Source: Rhodoblastus sp. 17X3
GTDB taxonomy: Bacteria > Pseudomonadota > Alphaproteobacteria > Rhizobiales > Beijerinckiaceae
NCBI RefSeq assembly: GCF_030056575.1
Contig: NZ_JASHHX010000003.1
Coordinates: 62,001-126,000 of the forward strand
Reading direction: 5' to 3'
DNA length: 64,000 bases
A program made the position numbers and the translations under genes. The notes under the pieces were generated by a model. It made no database searches and had not been told where the DNA came from. It saw only the letters and a list, made by a program, of their open reading frames with translations. Shown here piece by piece: positions 33,723-42,406 of the stretch; position 1 is the stretch's first letter, and each line of letters opens with the position of its first letter.

Positions 33723-34129
33723 TGACGTCCTCTGCATTGTCGTCTTCATCCTTTCGAAAGAGCCATTCGACGACCCAACAATCGGGCAATCGGATGAGCA
33801 AATCTACGTGTTCCGCTACGCATTTTTGCGGGTTCGATCCCGCAAAATTGGTGGTCTTCCTGCGCGAGAAATTCCCGCATGACACCGCCAAGAGCGTGGC
33901 TGCGGCGCTGAACATCTCGCCCCGCAATGTCGAGAACTGGCTGGCGCTGCGCGCCTCGCCCGGTTTTCTGACCACGGGCGCGATGATCGACCGCTGGGGC
34001 GCGGAATTCCTTGTCGCCGTCATGTCTTCGCCGCCCGGATGGGCGCGCGAGGCTGTGGCGCGCGAAGAATTTGCCGAACTGGAGCGGCGTCGCGCCGTTC
34101 TGAAATCCAGATTGCGGCGCGACGACTAG
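33722..34129 (+). CDS. HTH-containing phage regulator
   Basis: A 135-residue protein with a Ser-rich N-terminal 40 residues and then an HTH (KSVAAALNISPRNVENWLAL, about residues 57-76). It has a charged C-terminus ending in an Arg-rich helix. It is probably a CII-like or late regulator by position in the rightward operon, but this is not shown by sequence. ATG overlaps the preceding stop (TGATG). Confidence 0.7.
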   Translation: MTSSALSSSSFRKSHSTTQQSGNRMSKSTCSATHFCGFDPAKLVVFLREKFPHDTAKSVAAALNISPRNVENWLALRASPGFLTTGAMIDRWGAEFLVAVMSSPPGWAREAVAREEFAELERRRAVLKSRLRRDD

Positions 34130-34152
34130 GCGCGCCTGGCCCGAGGTTCTTC

Positions 34153-34335
34153 ATGTCCGGTTTCCGCGAGCTCGCGCATCGCTGGCTCTCCGCGCTTTTT
34201 CGCGCCACGACCAATCGCGCCTTCGACGTCGCCGAATTCTGCTTTGCCCGCGCCAAGGATCACGACGCGCGGGCGGAGCGGCGCCGCGCCCGGCGCATGC
34301 TGGAGCGCTCGCAAGAGCCGGGCGCCAACCCATGA
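34153..34335 (+). CDS. Hypothetical basic phage protein (60 aa)
   Basis: A small Arg-rich helical protein (AKDHDARAERRRARRMLERS). No family is recognised. It overlaps the next small gene by 4 bp. Confidence 0.5.
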   Translation: MSGFRELAHRWLSALFRATTNRAFDVAEFCFARAKDHDARAERRRARRMLERSQEPGANP

Positions 34336-34457
34336 TCTTCCTGCGCTGGATCTATCTCAAAGGCGGCCGGCGCGTGGCGGTGTTTTCGCTGCGGCGCCGG
34401 AGAAATCCCGACGGGATCTGGCGCGCCATTCAAATCGAGTTTCGGAGGGTGGCGTGA
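34332..34457 (+). CDS. Very small phage ORF (41 aa)
   Basis: An open frame from ATG 34332 to TGA 34457 giving a basic peptide (LRWIYLKGGRRVAVFSLRRR). It overlaps the preceding stop (ATGA) and the following GTG start (GTGA), so it fits exactly into the translationally coupled chain. That placement is the only evidence; no homologue is recognised. Confidence 0.5.
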   Translation: MIFLRWIYLKGGRRVAVFSLRRRRNPDGIWRAIQIEFRRVA

Positions 34458-35269
34458 GCGAACTGACCGAACTGTCCATCGACGGCTTCACGCCGCCCGC
34501 GCCGCCGGAGTCCGGCCCCGCGCCGCAGCTGCAATGGATCAAGCTGGCCCTGCTGCGGGTCGATCGCGCCTATCAGCGCGATATCCTCCGCAATGGCCAA
34601 AGGCAGATCGCCCGCATCGCGGCGGCGTTCGACTGGGCCTGCTTCGCGCCGGTGATCGTCGCTCCGATCGAGGGCGGCCTTTACGCCATCATCGACGGCC
34701 AGCACCGCTCCACCGGGGCGCTGCTGGCCGGCAAGCAGGAGGTTCCCTGCCAGATCGTCATCGCCGACGCCCGCAAGCAGGCGATCGCCTTTTCCGCGAT
34801 CAATGGCGCGGTGACGCGGATGTCGGCGCTGGCGACGTTCCGCGCCGCGCTGGCCGGCGGCGAGCCGGAAGCGGTCGAGATCGACCGGCTGGCGCGCGAG
34901 GCCGGCATTCGCGTCCTCGGCTATCCGCTCGCGGCGGCTCAGATGAAGCGCGGCGACTGCACCTGTCCCCAGGAGCTGCGTTCGCTGTTCCGCCGCTTCG
35001 GTCCCGCCGACCTGTTGCGCGCCTTTGTGGCTTTGTCCGCCTCGGGCGGCGAGATTCGCGGCTATGTCTCGCCCCCTGTCCTGCGGGGGCTGTGCGCGCT
35101 GTTCGCGGCCAAGCCGCTCGGGATCGACGTGATCCGCGTCTTTTTCCGGCGCGTCGATTTTCCGTCCGTGGTGACGGAGGCGAAACGTCGCGATGGCTTT
35201 TCGCTCGCCGATGAAATCCGCGCGGTGCTGGCGGAGAAGATGGTTCAGGCCGCGCGGAGGGCTTCCTGA
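34454..35269 (+). CDS. ParB/DGQHR-like phage protein
   Basis: A 271-residue protein with a ParB/sulfiredoxin-like core. The motif IDGQHRSTGALLAG (about residue 79) is the hallmark of DGQHR/ParB-like proteins and is preceded by VDRAYQRDI (about 36-44). ParB folds bind CTP or act as nucleases; this phage subgroup is uncharacterised. Its GTG start overlaps the preceding stop. It lies before the primase, suggesting a replication or segregation role. Confidence 0.75.
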   Translation: MSELTELSIDGFTPPAPPESGPAPQLQWIKLALLRVDRAYQRDILRNGQRQIARIAAAFDWACFAPVIVAPIEGGLYAIIDGQHRSTGALLAGKQEVPCQIVIADARKQAIAFSAINGAVTRMSALATFRAALAGGEPEAVEIDRLAREAGIRVLGYPLAAAQMKRGDCTCPQELRSLFRRFGPADLLRAFVALSASGGEIRGYVSPPVLRGLCALFAAKPLGIDVIRVFFRRVDFPSVVTEAKRRDGFSLADEIRAVLAEKMVQAARRAS

Positions 35270-35526
35270 TGGATGCGGGGCAGGAAGTTCAATTCGAGCC
35301 AGTTGGCCGGCCGCAGCCGCTCTTTGGCTGGATCCTCCCGTCCTTTGAGGATCGTATTGTCAACGACGTCCGCGCCGGATTTTCTTTCGAAGCGATCTGC
35401 GCGCGGCAGACATGCGACGCCGAAGTTGCGCTGGCCGTGATCGCGCGGGCGCGCGCACATGACTTTCTGACCGAGGACGAAGCTTCCTTCCGTGGCGTCG
35501 GCAGGGAGGCCGCAGCATGCGCCTGA
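35269..35526 (+). CDS. Hypothetical phage protein (85 aa)
   Basis: A helical protein. The central FSFEAICARQTCDAEVALAV could be an HTH, since it resembles the weak HTH of small phage regulators, but this is not firm. It overlaps the neighbours by 1 and 10 bp. Confidence 0.55.
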   Translation: MDAGQEVQFEPVGRPQPLFGWILPSFEDRIVNDVRAGFSFEAICARQTCDAEVALAVIARARAHDFLTEDEASFRGVGREAAACA

Positions 35527-36707
35527 GCGACGCCCAGATCGAGGAGCTCAACGCCCGCGCCGATCTCGGCGCGCTGGCCGCTCAATTTGGCGCGACGTTG
35601 CGGAAATCCGGCCGCAACCTGATCGGCTCCTGCCCGCTGTGCGGCGGCGGCAAGCGCGCGACGCGGTTCGAGATCAAGGACAATGGCGCGCTTTGGCTGT
35701 GCGCGGTCTGCGCCGAGGGCGGCGACGCCCTGGCGCTCGTCCAGAAGGCGCGCGGCGGCGATTTCCGCGCGGCGGTCGAATTCCTGGGCGGCGCGGCGTC
35801 GCTCTCGGCCGAGGACGAGGCGCGGCTGGCACGCAAACGCGCCGCCGAGCAGGAGAAGCGCGAAAAGGCCGCCGCCTTCTTTCGCGCGCAGGAAATCGCG
35901 CGGGCGCAAAAGCTCTGGGATCACGCCGAACTGTTCGGCCGCGAGGGCGTCGAAAGCTATTTGCGGGGGCGGGGCTGCCTGCTGCCCGGGACGGCCGACA
36001 TTCGCGGCGCGCGCGCCGTGCCTTATTTCCATGGCGAGACGGTTGACGAGCTCGGGCGGCGCTCGCCGCGCGTGCTGATGCGCGGTCCGGCCATGGTGTC
36101 CGCAGTGCGCGACAATGACGGCGCCTTCTGCGCCGTCCATGTGACCTATCTCGACGCCTCGCTGACGCGGAAAGCCAAGGTGAGCGACCCGGACGGCGGC
36201 GAGGCGCTGCCGGCGAAAAAGGTGCGCGGCGCCAAGGCGGGCGGCCATATCGTGCTTCGCCTGCCGGAAGATCCCAAAAGGCTGTTCTTGGGCGAGGGGA
36301 TCGAGACGGTGCTTTCGGTCGCCACGGCCCTGAAGCGCGAGGGCCGGATGCGCGGCTCGGACGCGTTCTGGTCTGCGGTCGATCTCGGCAATCTCGGCGG
36401 CAAGGCTGTTTCGAGCGTGGCGCATCCGACGCTGAAGACGCCCGGCGGGAAGGCGCAGCGGGTTCCCGGCGCGGAGCCGGATTTTTCCGCGCCGGGGATC
36501 GCTCTTCCCCCCTGCGTGACCGAGCTGGTCCTGCTCGGCGACGGCGATTCCGACGCCTTCACCACCGGGCTGGCGATGCAGCGGGCGGCGGCGCGCTATG
36601 CCCGGCCCGGGCTGTCGATCCGGATCGTGATGGCTCCGGCGGGGCTGGATTTCAACGATTTATTGGTGAGCGCGGCGAGCGCCCAAAGCAAGGAGCACGC
36701 GGCATGA
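35517..36707 (+). CDS. Phage primase (CHC2 zinc finger plus Toprim)
   Basis: A 396-residue DnaG-like primase without a helicase domain. An N-terminal zinc finger has Cys39, Cys42, Cys62 and Cys65 (GSCPLCGGG, WLCAVCAEGG). The Toprim domain has the glutamate in LFLGEGIETVLS and the acidic pair in LVLLGDGDSDAF, and ends GLDFNDLL. It would make RNA primers at the phage origin, together with the DUF5906 helicase downstream. Its stop overlaps the next start by 4 bp. Confidence 0.88.
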   Translation: MRLSDAQIEELNARADLGALAAQFGATLRKSGRNLIGSCPLCGGGKRATRFEIKDNGALWLCAVCAEGGDALALVQKARGGDFRAAVEFLGGAASLSAEDEARLARKRAAEQEKREKAAAFFRAQEIARAQKLWDHAELFGREGVESYLRGRGCLLPGTADIRGARAVPYFHGETVDELGRRSPRVLMRGPAMVSAVRDNDGAFCAVHVTYLDASLTRKAKVSDPDGGEALPAKKVRGAKAGGHIVLRLPEDPKRLFLGEGIETVLSVATALKREGRMRGSDAFWSAVDLGNLGGKAVSSVAHPTLKTPGGKAQRVPGAEPDFSAPGIALPPCVTELVLLGDGDSDAFTTGLAMQRAAARYARPGLSIRIVMAPAGLDFNDLLVSAASAQSKEHAA

Positions 36708-37114
36708 CGAAATCGAGAACACGGCGGGAGACCGAGCGCGCGCTGGTCGAGTTGCTGCGCGACGGCAAGACCCGGGCGGCGGCCGCAGAGGCGCTCGGGG
36801 TCCAGCGCAATTCGATCGCCACCATCATTCACGAGATGCGGCGCGCGGGCCGCTGGCCGCTCGATCTGGTCGAGGTCAGCGCCGCCACGCCCTTCGAGCT
36901 GGACGACGACGAGTCGCGGCCCTGCATCGAGGCCAATGTGCGGCATTTGCGCGATCTGGAGCGCGAGCACGCCTATGGCGCCGGCGAGCTGAACATCGAG
37001 CCCTGCGACATCGGGCAGGCGGTGATGAACACGCGCCGGCTGATGCGCCAGGCGGGCGCCAGCGCCAGCTATCTGTCCTCGCCCGCCGGGCTTTGCGCGG
37101 AGAGCCATCAATGA
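36704..37114 (+). CDS. HTH phage protein (136 aa)
   Basis: The N-terminal HTH (RAAAAEALGVQRNSIATIIH, residues 24-43) suggests DNA binding. The rest is helical with IEPCDIGQAVMNTRRLMRQA near the end. The exact role is unknown. It lies between primase and a small gene, overlapping both by 4 bp. Confidence 0.65.
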   Translation: MTKSRTRRETERALVELLRDGKTRAAAAEALGVQRNSIATIIHEMRRAGRWPLDLVEVSAATPFELDDDESRPCIEANVRHLRDLEREHAYGAGELNIEPCDIGQAVMNTRRLMRQAGASASYLSSPAGLCAESHQ

Positions 37115-37371
37115 GCGCGGATGATTTTTTCACACAGGCTGACCAGGCCGTGCGCGGCGCTGTGGCCGATCTGTGCGCCAAAGCCGGAGCCGAGGGAACG
37201 GAGCCGGAAGATGTCTGCGCGACGCTGCTGTCGATCCTCGTCGCCTGCGCCTTCGACGTCGCTGAGGCGACGCCTCTGCCGTCAGACCGGGCGCTGCAGT
37301 TGGTGTGCGACATCGCGACGCGCCATGCCGCGATCTGCGCGGCCGAGGAAGGCGCGGTCGGGAATGCGTGA
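37111..37371 (+). CDS. Hypothetical phage protein (86 aa)
   Basis: An acidic helical protein (EPEDVCATLLSILVACAFDV) of unknown function. ATG at 37111 overlaps the preceding stop (ATGA). It overlaps the methyltransferase start by 8 bp. Confidence 0.6.
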   Translation: MSADDFFTQADQAVRGAVADLCAKAGAEGTEPEDVCATLLSILVACAFDVAEATPLPSDRALQLVCDIATRHAAICAAEEGAVGNA

Positions 37372-37936
37372 GATTTGGCCTTTCGATCCGCTGCGCCCGT
37401 TCTCTTTCGACGTGATCGTCGCCGATCCGCCATGGTTGTTCGATCTGCGCTCGGAGAACGGCGAGGGCAAATCGCCTCAGGCGCATTATGATTGCATGTC
37501 GATCGAAGATATCGCCGCGATGCCTGTCGGCGATCTCGCGCGTGGCGACTGCTGGTTGTTTCTCTGGACCTGCGCGCCCTCGCTCGATCGCGCATTCGAC
37601 GTTCTGCGCGCCTGGCGCTTCACCTATTGCTCGCGTTTTTCCTGGGCGAAGAAGACCGTGAACGGGAAGAAGCGGCTCGGCCCCGGCTATGTCGTTCGGA
37701 CGCTCCACGAGGACATTCTGATCGGGAAGATTGGCGATCCGCGCCGCGCCAAGGCGCTCAACTCGCTGTTCGACGGCGTCGCACGCGAGCACTCGCGCAA
37801 GCCGGATGAGTTCTTTTCGCTGATCGAGGGTTTCGCGCCCGACGCTTTCCGGCTCGACCTGTTCTCGCGTCAGAACCGCCCGGGCTGGACCAATTGGGGC
37901 AATGAGGCGACAAAATTCGATGAGGTCGCGCCTTGA
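37364..37936 (+). CDS. MT-A70 family adenine N6-methyltransferase
   Basis: A 190-residue enzyme with the MT-A70 catalytic motif VADPPW (residues 17-22) and the SAM-contacting C-terminal part ALNSLFDGVAREHSRKPDEF. Members methylate adenine N6 in DNA or RNA. A small, single-domain form is typical for phages, where it likely modifies phage DNA against restriction. The stop overlaps a TTG start of the helicase gene (TTGA). Confidence 0.85.
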   Translation: MREIWPFDPLRPFSFDVIVADPPWLFDLRSENGEGKSPQAHYDCMSIEDIAAMPVGDLARGDCWLFLWTCAPSLDRAFDVLRAWRFTYCSRFSWAKKTVNGKKRLGPGYVVRTLHEDILIGKIGDPRRAKALNSLFDGVAREHSRKPDEFFSLIEGFAPDAFRLDLFSRQNRPGWTNWGNEATKFDEVAP

Positions 37937-39471
37937 CCGATCCCTCCAAATTGATCGCGGATATGGTCGAAGGCGCGGCTGTCGTCTCCGGCGCGCTATG
38001 CGCAGAGGACATGGCTGACAATTTTGCGCCGAAGTCTCCCGCTCGCCCGGCCGAAGATGAGCCGGCTCTCGCCCCGCGCCAGTTTGGGTTCGATATCGAC
38101 AGCCTCAACCGGGAGTTCGCGCTCGTCCTGATGGGGTCCAAGGCGGTCGTCTTTCTTGAGCAGCCGGACGCCATGGTGGAGGACCAGCAGCGCATCCTGA
38201 CGATCGAGGCCTTTAATGCGTGGTTTGCCAATCGCTTTACCGAAATCTGCGGCTCCGACGGCAAGATCAAGGCCGTCACCTGGGCCAAGGCGTGGTTGTC
38301 GTCGAAGCTGCGTCGCTCCTATCGCGGGGTCGAATTCTTCCCGGACCCAAACAATGCGCCGGGCACCAAGGATTATCTGAACCTGTGGAGCGGGCTGGTC
38401 TGCCTGCCGCTGCCCAGGAGCGACCCGCGCGCCTATGGCACCTTCGCCGACCATCTTCTGAACAACGTCTGTCGCGGCGATCCTGGGCTCTACAAATGGG
38501 TGTTCGGCTTTTTCGCTCACATGATCCAGCGGCCGCGCGAGCGGCTCGGCGTGGCGCTGGTGATGCGCGGCAAGATGGGCTCCGGCAAGACCAAGGTCGG
38601 CGAAGTGTTCGGCTCGCTGGCGCCGCGCCACTATTTCCTTGTCGACGACCCGCGCTACGTCACCGGGCAGTTCAACGCCCATATGGCGACGTGCCTGCTG
38701 TTGCAGGCCGATGAAGCGGTCTGGGCGGGCGACAAGGCGGCTGAAGGGCGGCTGAAGGGCCTTGTGACCTCGCCGATCCAGCAGATCGAGGCCAAGGGCG
38801 TCGATCCGATCCGGCTGAAAAACTACGTCCGGCTGATCATGACATCAAACGAGGAATGGGTCGTGCCCGCCGGCAAGGACGAGCGGCGCTTCTGCGTCCT
38901 CGATATCGACCCGCGCTGCTCCCAGAACCATGAGTATTTCGCTGAAATGGATCTCGAACTGGCGAACGGCGGGCGAGAGGCGCTGTTGCGCGATTTGCTC
39001 GATTTCGACCTTTCGAGCGTCAATCTGCGCCAGATCCCGCGCACCGAGGCGCTGCTGGAACAGAAAATACGCTCGCTCGATTCCGTCGAGAGCTGGTGGT
39101 TCGAACGCCTGATGGCCGGGACGACGACGCGCGGCGGCGGCCAATGGCGGCAGGAAATGCCGTGCGAGAGTCTGTTCGACGATTATATCGCGGCGTCCGA
39201 ACGCATCGGCGTCAAGCGCAAACAGGAGCAGACCGTTTTCGGGATGAAGCTGGCCAAGCTGGTGGCGGGGCTGGAGAAAAAGCGGCCCTGGGTCGATATC
39301 GAGGACAAGACCGGCATTTCCGTCCGACGCCGCGCCTGGTGCTACCTGCTGCCCTCGCTCAGCCACTGCCGCGAGGCCTTCGCCGAGGCGCTTTGTCAGG
39401 ACGTGACATGGCCGGACGACGATGGCGCGGGCGAAGACGAGGGCCGCGAGAGACCGGACTGGGAGGGGTAA
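37933..39471 (+). CDS. DUF5906 primase-helicase (D5-like)
   Basis: A 512-residue SF3-like phage helicase. Walker A is GKMGSGKT (residues 213-220), Walker B is LLLQADEAVW (255-264), sensor 1 is IMTSNEEW (302-309) and an arginine-finger region is GKDERRF (314-320). Residues 60-140 resemble the D5_N-type lead domain. The helicase would open the phage origin, consistent with the repeat array 20 bp downstream. The start is TTG at 37933 with GAGG upstream. The C-terminus is Asp/Glu-rich. Confidence 0.85.
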   Translation: MTDPSKLIADMVEGAAVVSGALCAEDMADNFAPKSPARPAEDEPALAPRQFGFDIDSLNREFALVLMGSKAVVFLEQPDAMVEDQQRILTIEAFNAWFANRFTEICGSDGKIKAVTWAKAWLSSKLRRSYRGVEFFPDPNNAPGTKDYLNLWSGLVCLPLPRSDPRAYGTFADHLLNNVCRGDPGLYKWVFGFFAHMIQRPRERLGVALVMRGKMGSGKTKVGEVFGSLAPRHYFLVDDPRYVTGQFNAHMATCLLLQADEAVWAGDKAAEGRLKGLVTSPIQQIEAKGVDPIRLKNYVRLIMTSNEEWVVPAGKDERRFCVLDIDPRCSQNHEYFAEMDLELANGGREALLRDLLDFDLSSVNLRQIPRTEALLEQKIRSLDSVESWWFERLMAGTTTRGGGQWRQEMPCESLFDDYIAASERIGVKRKQEQTVFGMKLAKLVAGLEKKRPWVDIEDKTGISVRRRAWCYLLPSLSHCREAFAEALCQDVTWPDDDGAGEDEGRERPDWEG

Positions 39472-39490
39472 AACGCTTTTTCTCGGGGTT

Positions 39491-39782
39491 TGGTCCAACC
39501 TTTGCCGGTTTGGTCCAACCTCAAAAACAAGGTTGGACCAAAATAACTCTTTTATTTCAATGCTTGGTCCAACCTGTCCAACCTGTCCAACCTTTTTGCC
39601 TCATGTGTGCGCGCGCGCAGGCGGGCGCGAAACCCGGCGAAGAAAAATTCCAGAAAGTTGCTTTATAGGTTGGACAGGTTGGACAGGTTGGACCAGATAT
39701 AAAAAAAGCAAACGAAAACAAGTGCTTATTCTGGTCCAACCTTTGGTGTTTTGAAAAGTCATAGGTTGGATAGGTTGGACCA
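39491..39782. repeat. Iteron-like repeat array, probable phage replication origin
   Basis: Twelve copies of a 9-10 bp motif, TGGTCCAACC or its shortened form TGTCCAACC, lie in both orientations. Plus-orientation copies start at 39491, 39511, 39565, 39575, 39584 and 39732. Inverted copies start at 39531, 39668, 39677, 39686, 39764 and 39773. The trimers at 39565-39592 and 39668-39695 are perfect 28-bp inverted repeats separated by 75 bp. The gap between helicase and the next gene is AT-richer than its surroundings (TATAAAAAAAGC at 39698). No gene fits. Position beside primase and helicase suggests the origin. Confidence 0.75.
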
Positions 39783-39795
39783 AAAGGGGCGAGCG

Positions 39796-40161
39796 ATGGG
39801 CGAAATGGAAAAGGCGCTTTTGCAGGTCGTGAACGGGCACGCGTTTCTGACGTGGCGCGGATTTGAGACGGGCGCGGCCGGTGCGGAATTTCAGAATCTG
39901 CGGAAGGCGTGGCCTGATCACATCGGAGAGTTCAGCCGCGCACTGGACTGGCTGCAATGCGTTCCGCCGCGCCTGACGGTCAACCGCGACTTCGACAGTT
40001 ATCGGCTTAAACACGCCGCCGAGCATTGGGCGGGCGGCTATGTCAGCAACGGCGCGCTGATCGCCGCCGCGCTGCATCTCGGGTTTGTCGTCGAGCCGAT
40101 CGCCGGGTCGCTCAACGCCTACATCTCCGTGTCCGGCGAAACCAAATGGCCGAAATCCTGA
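39796..40161 (+). CDS. Hypothetical phage protein (121 aa)
   Basis: A protein with no recognised family. It has WRGFETGAAGAEFQNLRKAW near residue 20 and a helical C-terminal half (HAAEHWAGGYVSNGALIAAA). It begins right after the last repeat of the array with GGGGCGAG before the ATG and ends 10 bp before the next gene. Confidence 0.6.
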   Translation: MGEMEKALLQVVNGHAFLTWRGFETGAAGAEFQNLRKAWPDHIGEFSRALDWLQCVPPRLTVNRDFDSYRLKHAAEHWAGGYVSNGALIAAALHLGFVVEPIAGSLNAYISVSGETKWPKS

Positions 40162-40171
40162 GGGGCTGACC

Positions 40172-41131
40172 ATGAGCGGCGAAAAACTGAAGCGGATGGC
40201 GGTGATCGAGTTGGCCCGGAAATGGGGCGGGGCGATGCGGGCGGCGGTCGTGGCCACGCCGAAGCAGCGGATCGATATCGAAGCGCTGCTCGCCTGGGCC
40301 TATCTGCGCGAGCTGCCGAAAGTGCCGCGCATTCCCAATGCGCCGGAGGAGTTTCGCCGCGCCTGGGACAAGGTGAGCCAGATGGGCGAGGAATTGTCGC
40401 TGGCTGGCCTCGACGATAATCGCTTCGGCGTCGTGCCTGATTTCTTTGCGCAGGATCTGCCGCATAACGACGCGCTGATCGTCCACGATGCGGTCTGCGC
40501 GCTTGACGCCTTCTGCCTGAGCCTGCCCGACGACTGGTCGCCGCTGGAGGATCTGGGCGATCTGGGCGGCCATGCCGGCGCTGTGGCGGCCAAGGCGCTG
40601 GATCGGCTCACGTCGATCGACGACAAGGGCCAGCGCCGCCTGCGCCGCACGCCGCGCCGCCTGCTGATGCGCCACGCCATTCTCGGAGGCGCGCCGGATT
40701 GGGAGATCGAGCCGCCGGAGGTGCGCTTCGTGCAGGAATATGGCGCCGACAAGTGGTTTGTGCGTGAGGTGATCGTGACGGATGGCGCTTTCGGATCATC
40801 GCGGTTCGAGGTCGAGCTCGACGGCTTCGACCATGTCCGGCGCATGCCCAAGCCCTTCGCCTATCGCAAGACCGAACTTTCGCCCGATCCGACCGACGGC
40901 TGCGTGGCGCGGGCCGAATATGAGGTTTGGCGCTATGCGCTTGACGCGCTGGTCGCCGATCTCGATGGCCGGCTGGAGCGGTTTGACGTGGTGGCAAGCC
41001 CTCGGTCGATGCGCCCGTGGGAGGAGCCTGCGCCGCAGCTGGGGCGGGTGCTGCCTGATCTGACGCGGCGCGTCGCTCGCGATTCGGGAAAAGTGCGCGG
41101 CGGCCAAAAAAAGATTACAAGCGTCGCTTGA
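40172..41131 (+). CDS. Hypothetical phage protein (319 aa)
   Basis: A longer protein with no family I can name. Its N-terminal 60 residues are basic and helical (IELARKWGGAMRAAVVAT), and a central block includes ALIVHDAVCALDAFCLSLPD. The C-terminal third ends with a basic tail (RDSGKVRGGQKKITS). A terminator 50 bp downstream shows that it ends the rightward early operon. Confidence 0.6.
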   Translation: MSGEKLKRMAVIELARKWGGAMRAAVVATPKQRIDIEALLAWAYLRELPKVPRIPNAPEEFRRAWDKVSQMGEELSLAGLDDNRFGVVPDFFAQDLPHNDALIVHDAVCALDAFCLSLPDDWSPLEDLGDLGGHAGAVAAKALDRLTSIDDKGQRRLRRTPRRLLMRHAILGGAPDWEIEPPEVRFVQEYGADKWFVREVIVTDGAFGSSRFEVELDGFDHVRRMPKPFAYRKTELSPDPTDGCVARAEYEVWRYALDALVADLDGRLERFDVVASPRSMRPWEEPAPQLGRVLPDLTRRVARDSGKVRGGQKKITSVA

Positions 41132-41180
41132 CTTGCGACAGATATTTGGTGCAGTCTCAGTCACAGACAAACAGGTTTAG

Positions 41181-41210
41181 AAAACCCGCTTCGGCAACGA
41201 GGCGGGTTTT
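41181..41210 (+). terminator. Terminator ending the early rightward operon
   Basis: AAAACCCGCTTCG pairs with CGAGGCGGGTTTT (one mismatch) around GCAA, followed by GCTTTTGG. It is a convincing rho-independent terminator between early genes and the late packaging genes. Confidence 0.8.
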
Positions 41211-41403
41211 GCTTTTGGAAAACGGTTCACCCTCCCTGGGTAGAACGTTCATCGCCACCTGAGGCTTCCGTCATGCGTCGCAGCGCCGAAAATCGTGCGC
41301 AGAGGCGACCAAGGGCGAGGAAGTGAAAGACGCGCTCGCCTTCATTCGCCGCCGCGTTCGGCTTGAGCTCGAACTTCTCCGATATATCGAAGGATTACCC
41401 GAC

Positions 41404-41607
41404 ATGGCTTCCCCTCAGCTTGAAGCTCTCGCCCAGGCCGTCGCCAACCTCTCGGCGGCTTCGCAGTCTGCGGTGAATGTGATTTCGGCGCATGCCGCGG
41501 TTTCCGTAGATCCCGCGCAACTCGCCAACTTCGCCGCTCAAGTGCAGGCTGCGACCGACGCGATCAATCAGGCTGTCGCGGCGAACCCCGCTCCGCCGGC
41601 GGCGTGA
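41404..41607 (+). CDS. Small helical phage protein
   Basis: A 67-residue alanine-rich helical protein (LEALAQAVANLSAASQSAVN and FAAQVQAATDAINQAV). It resembles coiled-coil accessory proteins near terminase genes but has no firm family. ATG at 41404 follows AAGGA at good spacing. A GTG at 41323 would add 27 residues but is only two bases from its GAGGA. Confidence 0.5.
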   Translation: MASPQLEALAQAVANLSAASQSAVNVISAHAAVSVDPAQLANFAAQVQAATDAINQAVAANPAPPAA

Positions 41608-41623
41608 CAGGCTTGGGCCAGTC

Positions 41624-41947
41624 ATGGCGCTAAAGTGCAGGCCGCCGATATTGGCTTGCGCCGACAGGTCGGCGGCGCGCGTTCCCCCAAAGGTGCGGGA
41701 CAGCTTTTATATTACGCCAGAGTTCAAGGCCTGGCGTGAGATCGTCATCGGACGGGCAGGGCGGAGATGTGAGAAATGCGGGCGCGCCGAGCGGCGTATG
41801 TTCGCGGACCATATCATCGAGGTGAAAGACGGCGGCGCGAAGCTTGACCTTGCCAATGGCCAATGCCTGTGTGGCTCCTGTCATACCTTGAAGACCAACC
41901 AAGAGAAGGCCAAGCGTCTGGCGCGTCCTTTCTCGGTGGAGGGGTAG
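41624..41947 (+). CDS. HNH endonuclease
   Basis: A 107-residue HNH nuclease. It has Cys pairs CEKCGR and CLCGSCH, the catalytic segment FADHIIEVKDGGAKLDLANG and a final HTLKT. HNH proteins beside terminase genes take part in HK97-type DNA packaging at cos sites. Length and position just before terminase fit that group. Confidence 0.85.
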   Translation: MALKCRPPILACADRSAARVPPKVRDSFYITPEFKAWREIVIGRAGRRCEKCGRAERRMFADHIIEVKDGGAKLDLANGQCLCGSCHTLKTNQEKAKRLARPFSVEG

Positions 41948-42067
41948 GGGGTTTAATTCCCCAAGCGAAGGCAAGCACGCGACCGCATTCAATCCCAGCC
42001 GGAGATTTTTCACCGTCTGGTTTGCCTTCGATAAACAATCAAACATCAATCAAAGCGAGCGTTATCA

Positions 42068-42406
42068 ATGGCGCGAGGCGGCAAACGTCTTGGCGCGGGG
42101 CGGAAACCGGGATCGGTGAACAAGCGCTCGCGCGTGACATCGGCCAAGGTCATAGCAGCTGGCGACACGCCGCTGGACATCATGCTGGCGTCGATGCGCC
42201 AGCTGTTTAAGGAAGAGAAATTCGCGGAGGCGGCGATGATCGCTCAGCGGGCCGCGCCGTATGTCCATCAGAAATTCACCGCAACGCAGGAGCCGGCCAA
42301 GCGCCACGCCGAACAGGTCGTCCAGAGCGACCTATTCGGCCCGCAGGCGACGCAACCGGCAGCGGAAAATAACGCTCCTGATGAGTTCGACAAGTTCCTG
42401 CATTGA
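42068..42406 (+). CDS. Probable small terminase subunit
   Basis: A 112-residue protein beginning ARGGKRLGAGRKPGSVNKRS, a basic signature seen in phage proteins directly before large terminase genes. The rest is helical. A small-terminase role is inferred from the position and the 4-bp overlap with the large subunit; a DNA-binding domain is not evident. Confidence 0.55.
   Translation: MARGGKRLGAGRKPGSVNKRSRVTSAKVIAAGDTPLDIMLASMRQLFKEEKFAEAAMIAQRAAPYVHQKFTATQEPAKRHAEQVVQSDLFGPQATQPAAENNAPDEFDKFLH

Noticed and set aside
39422-39754. Open frames through the repeat array encoding GWTGWTG- or PTCPTCP-like peptides on both strands
   Set aside because: They are translations of the TGGTCCAACC repeats, have no ribosome sites and are contradicted by the inverted-repeat structure; the array is treated as noncoding.
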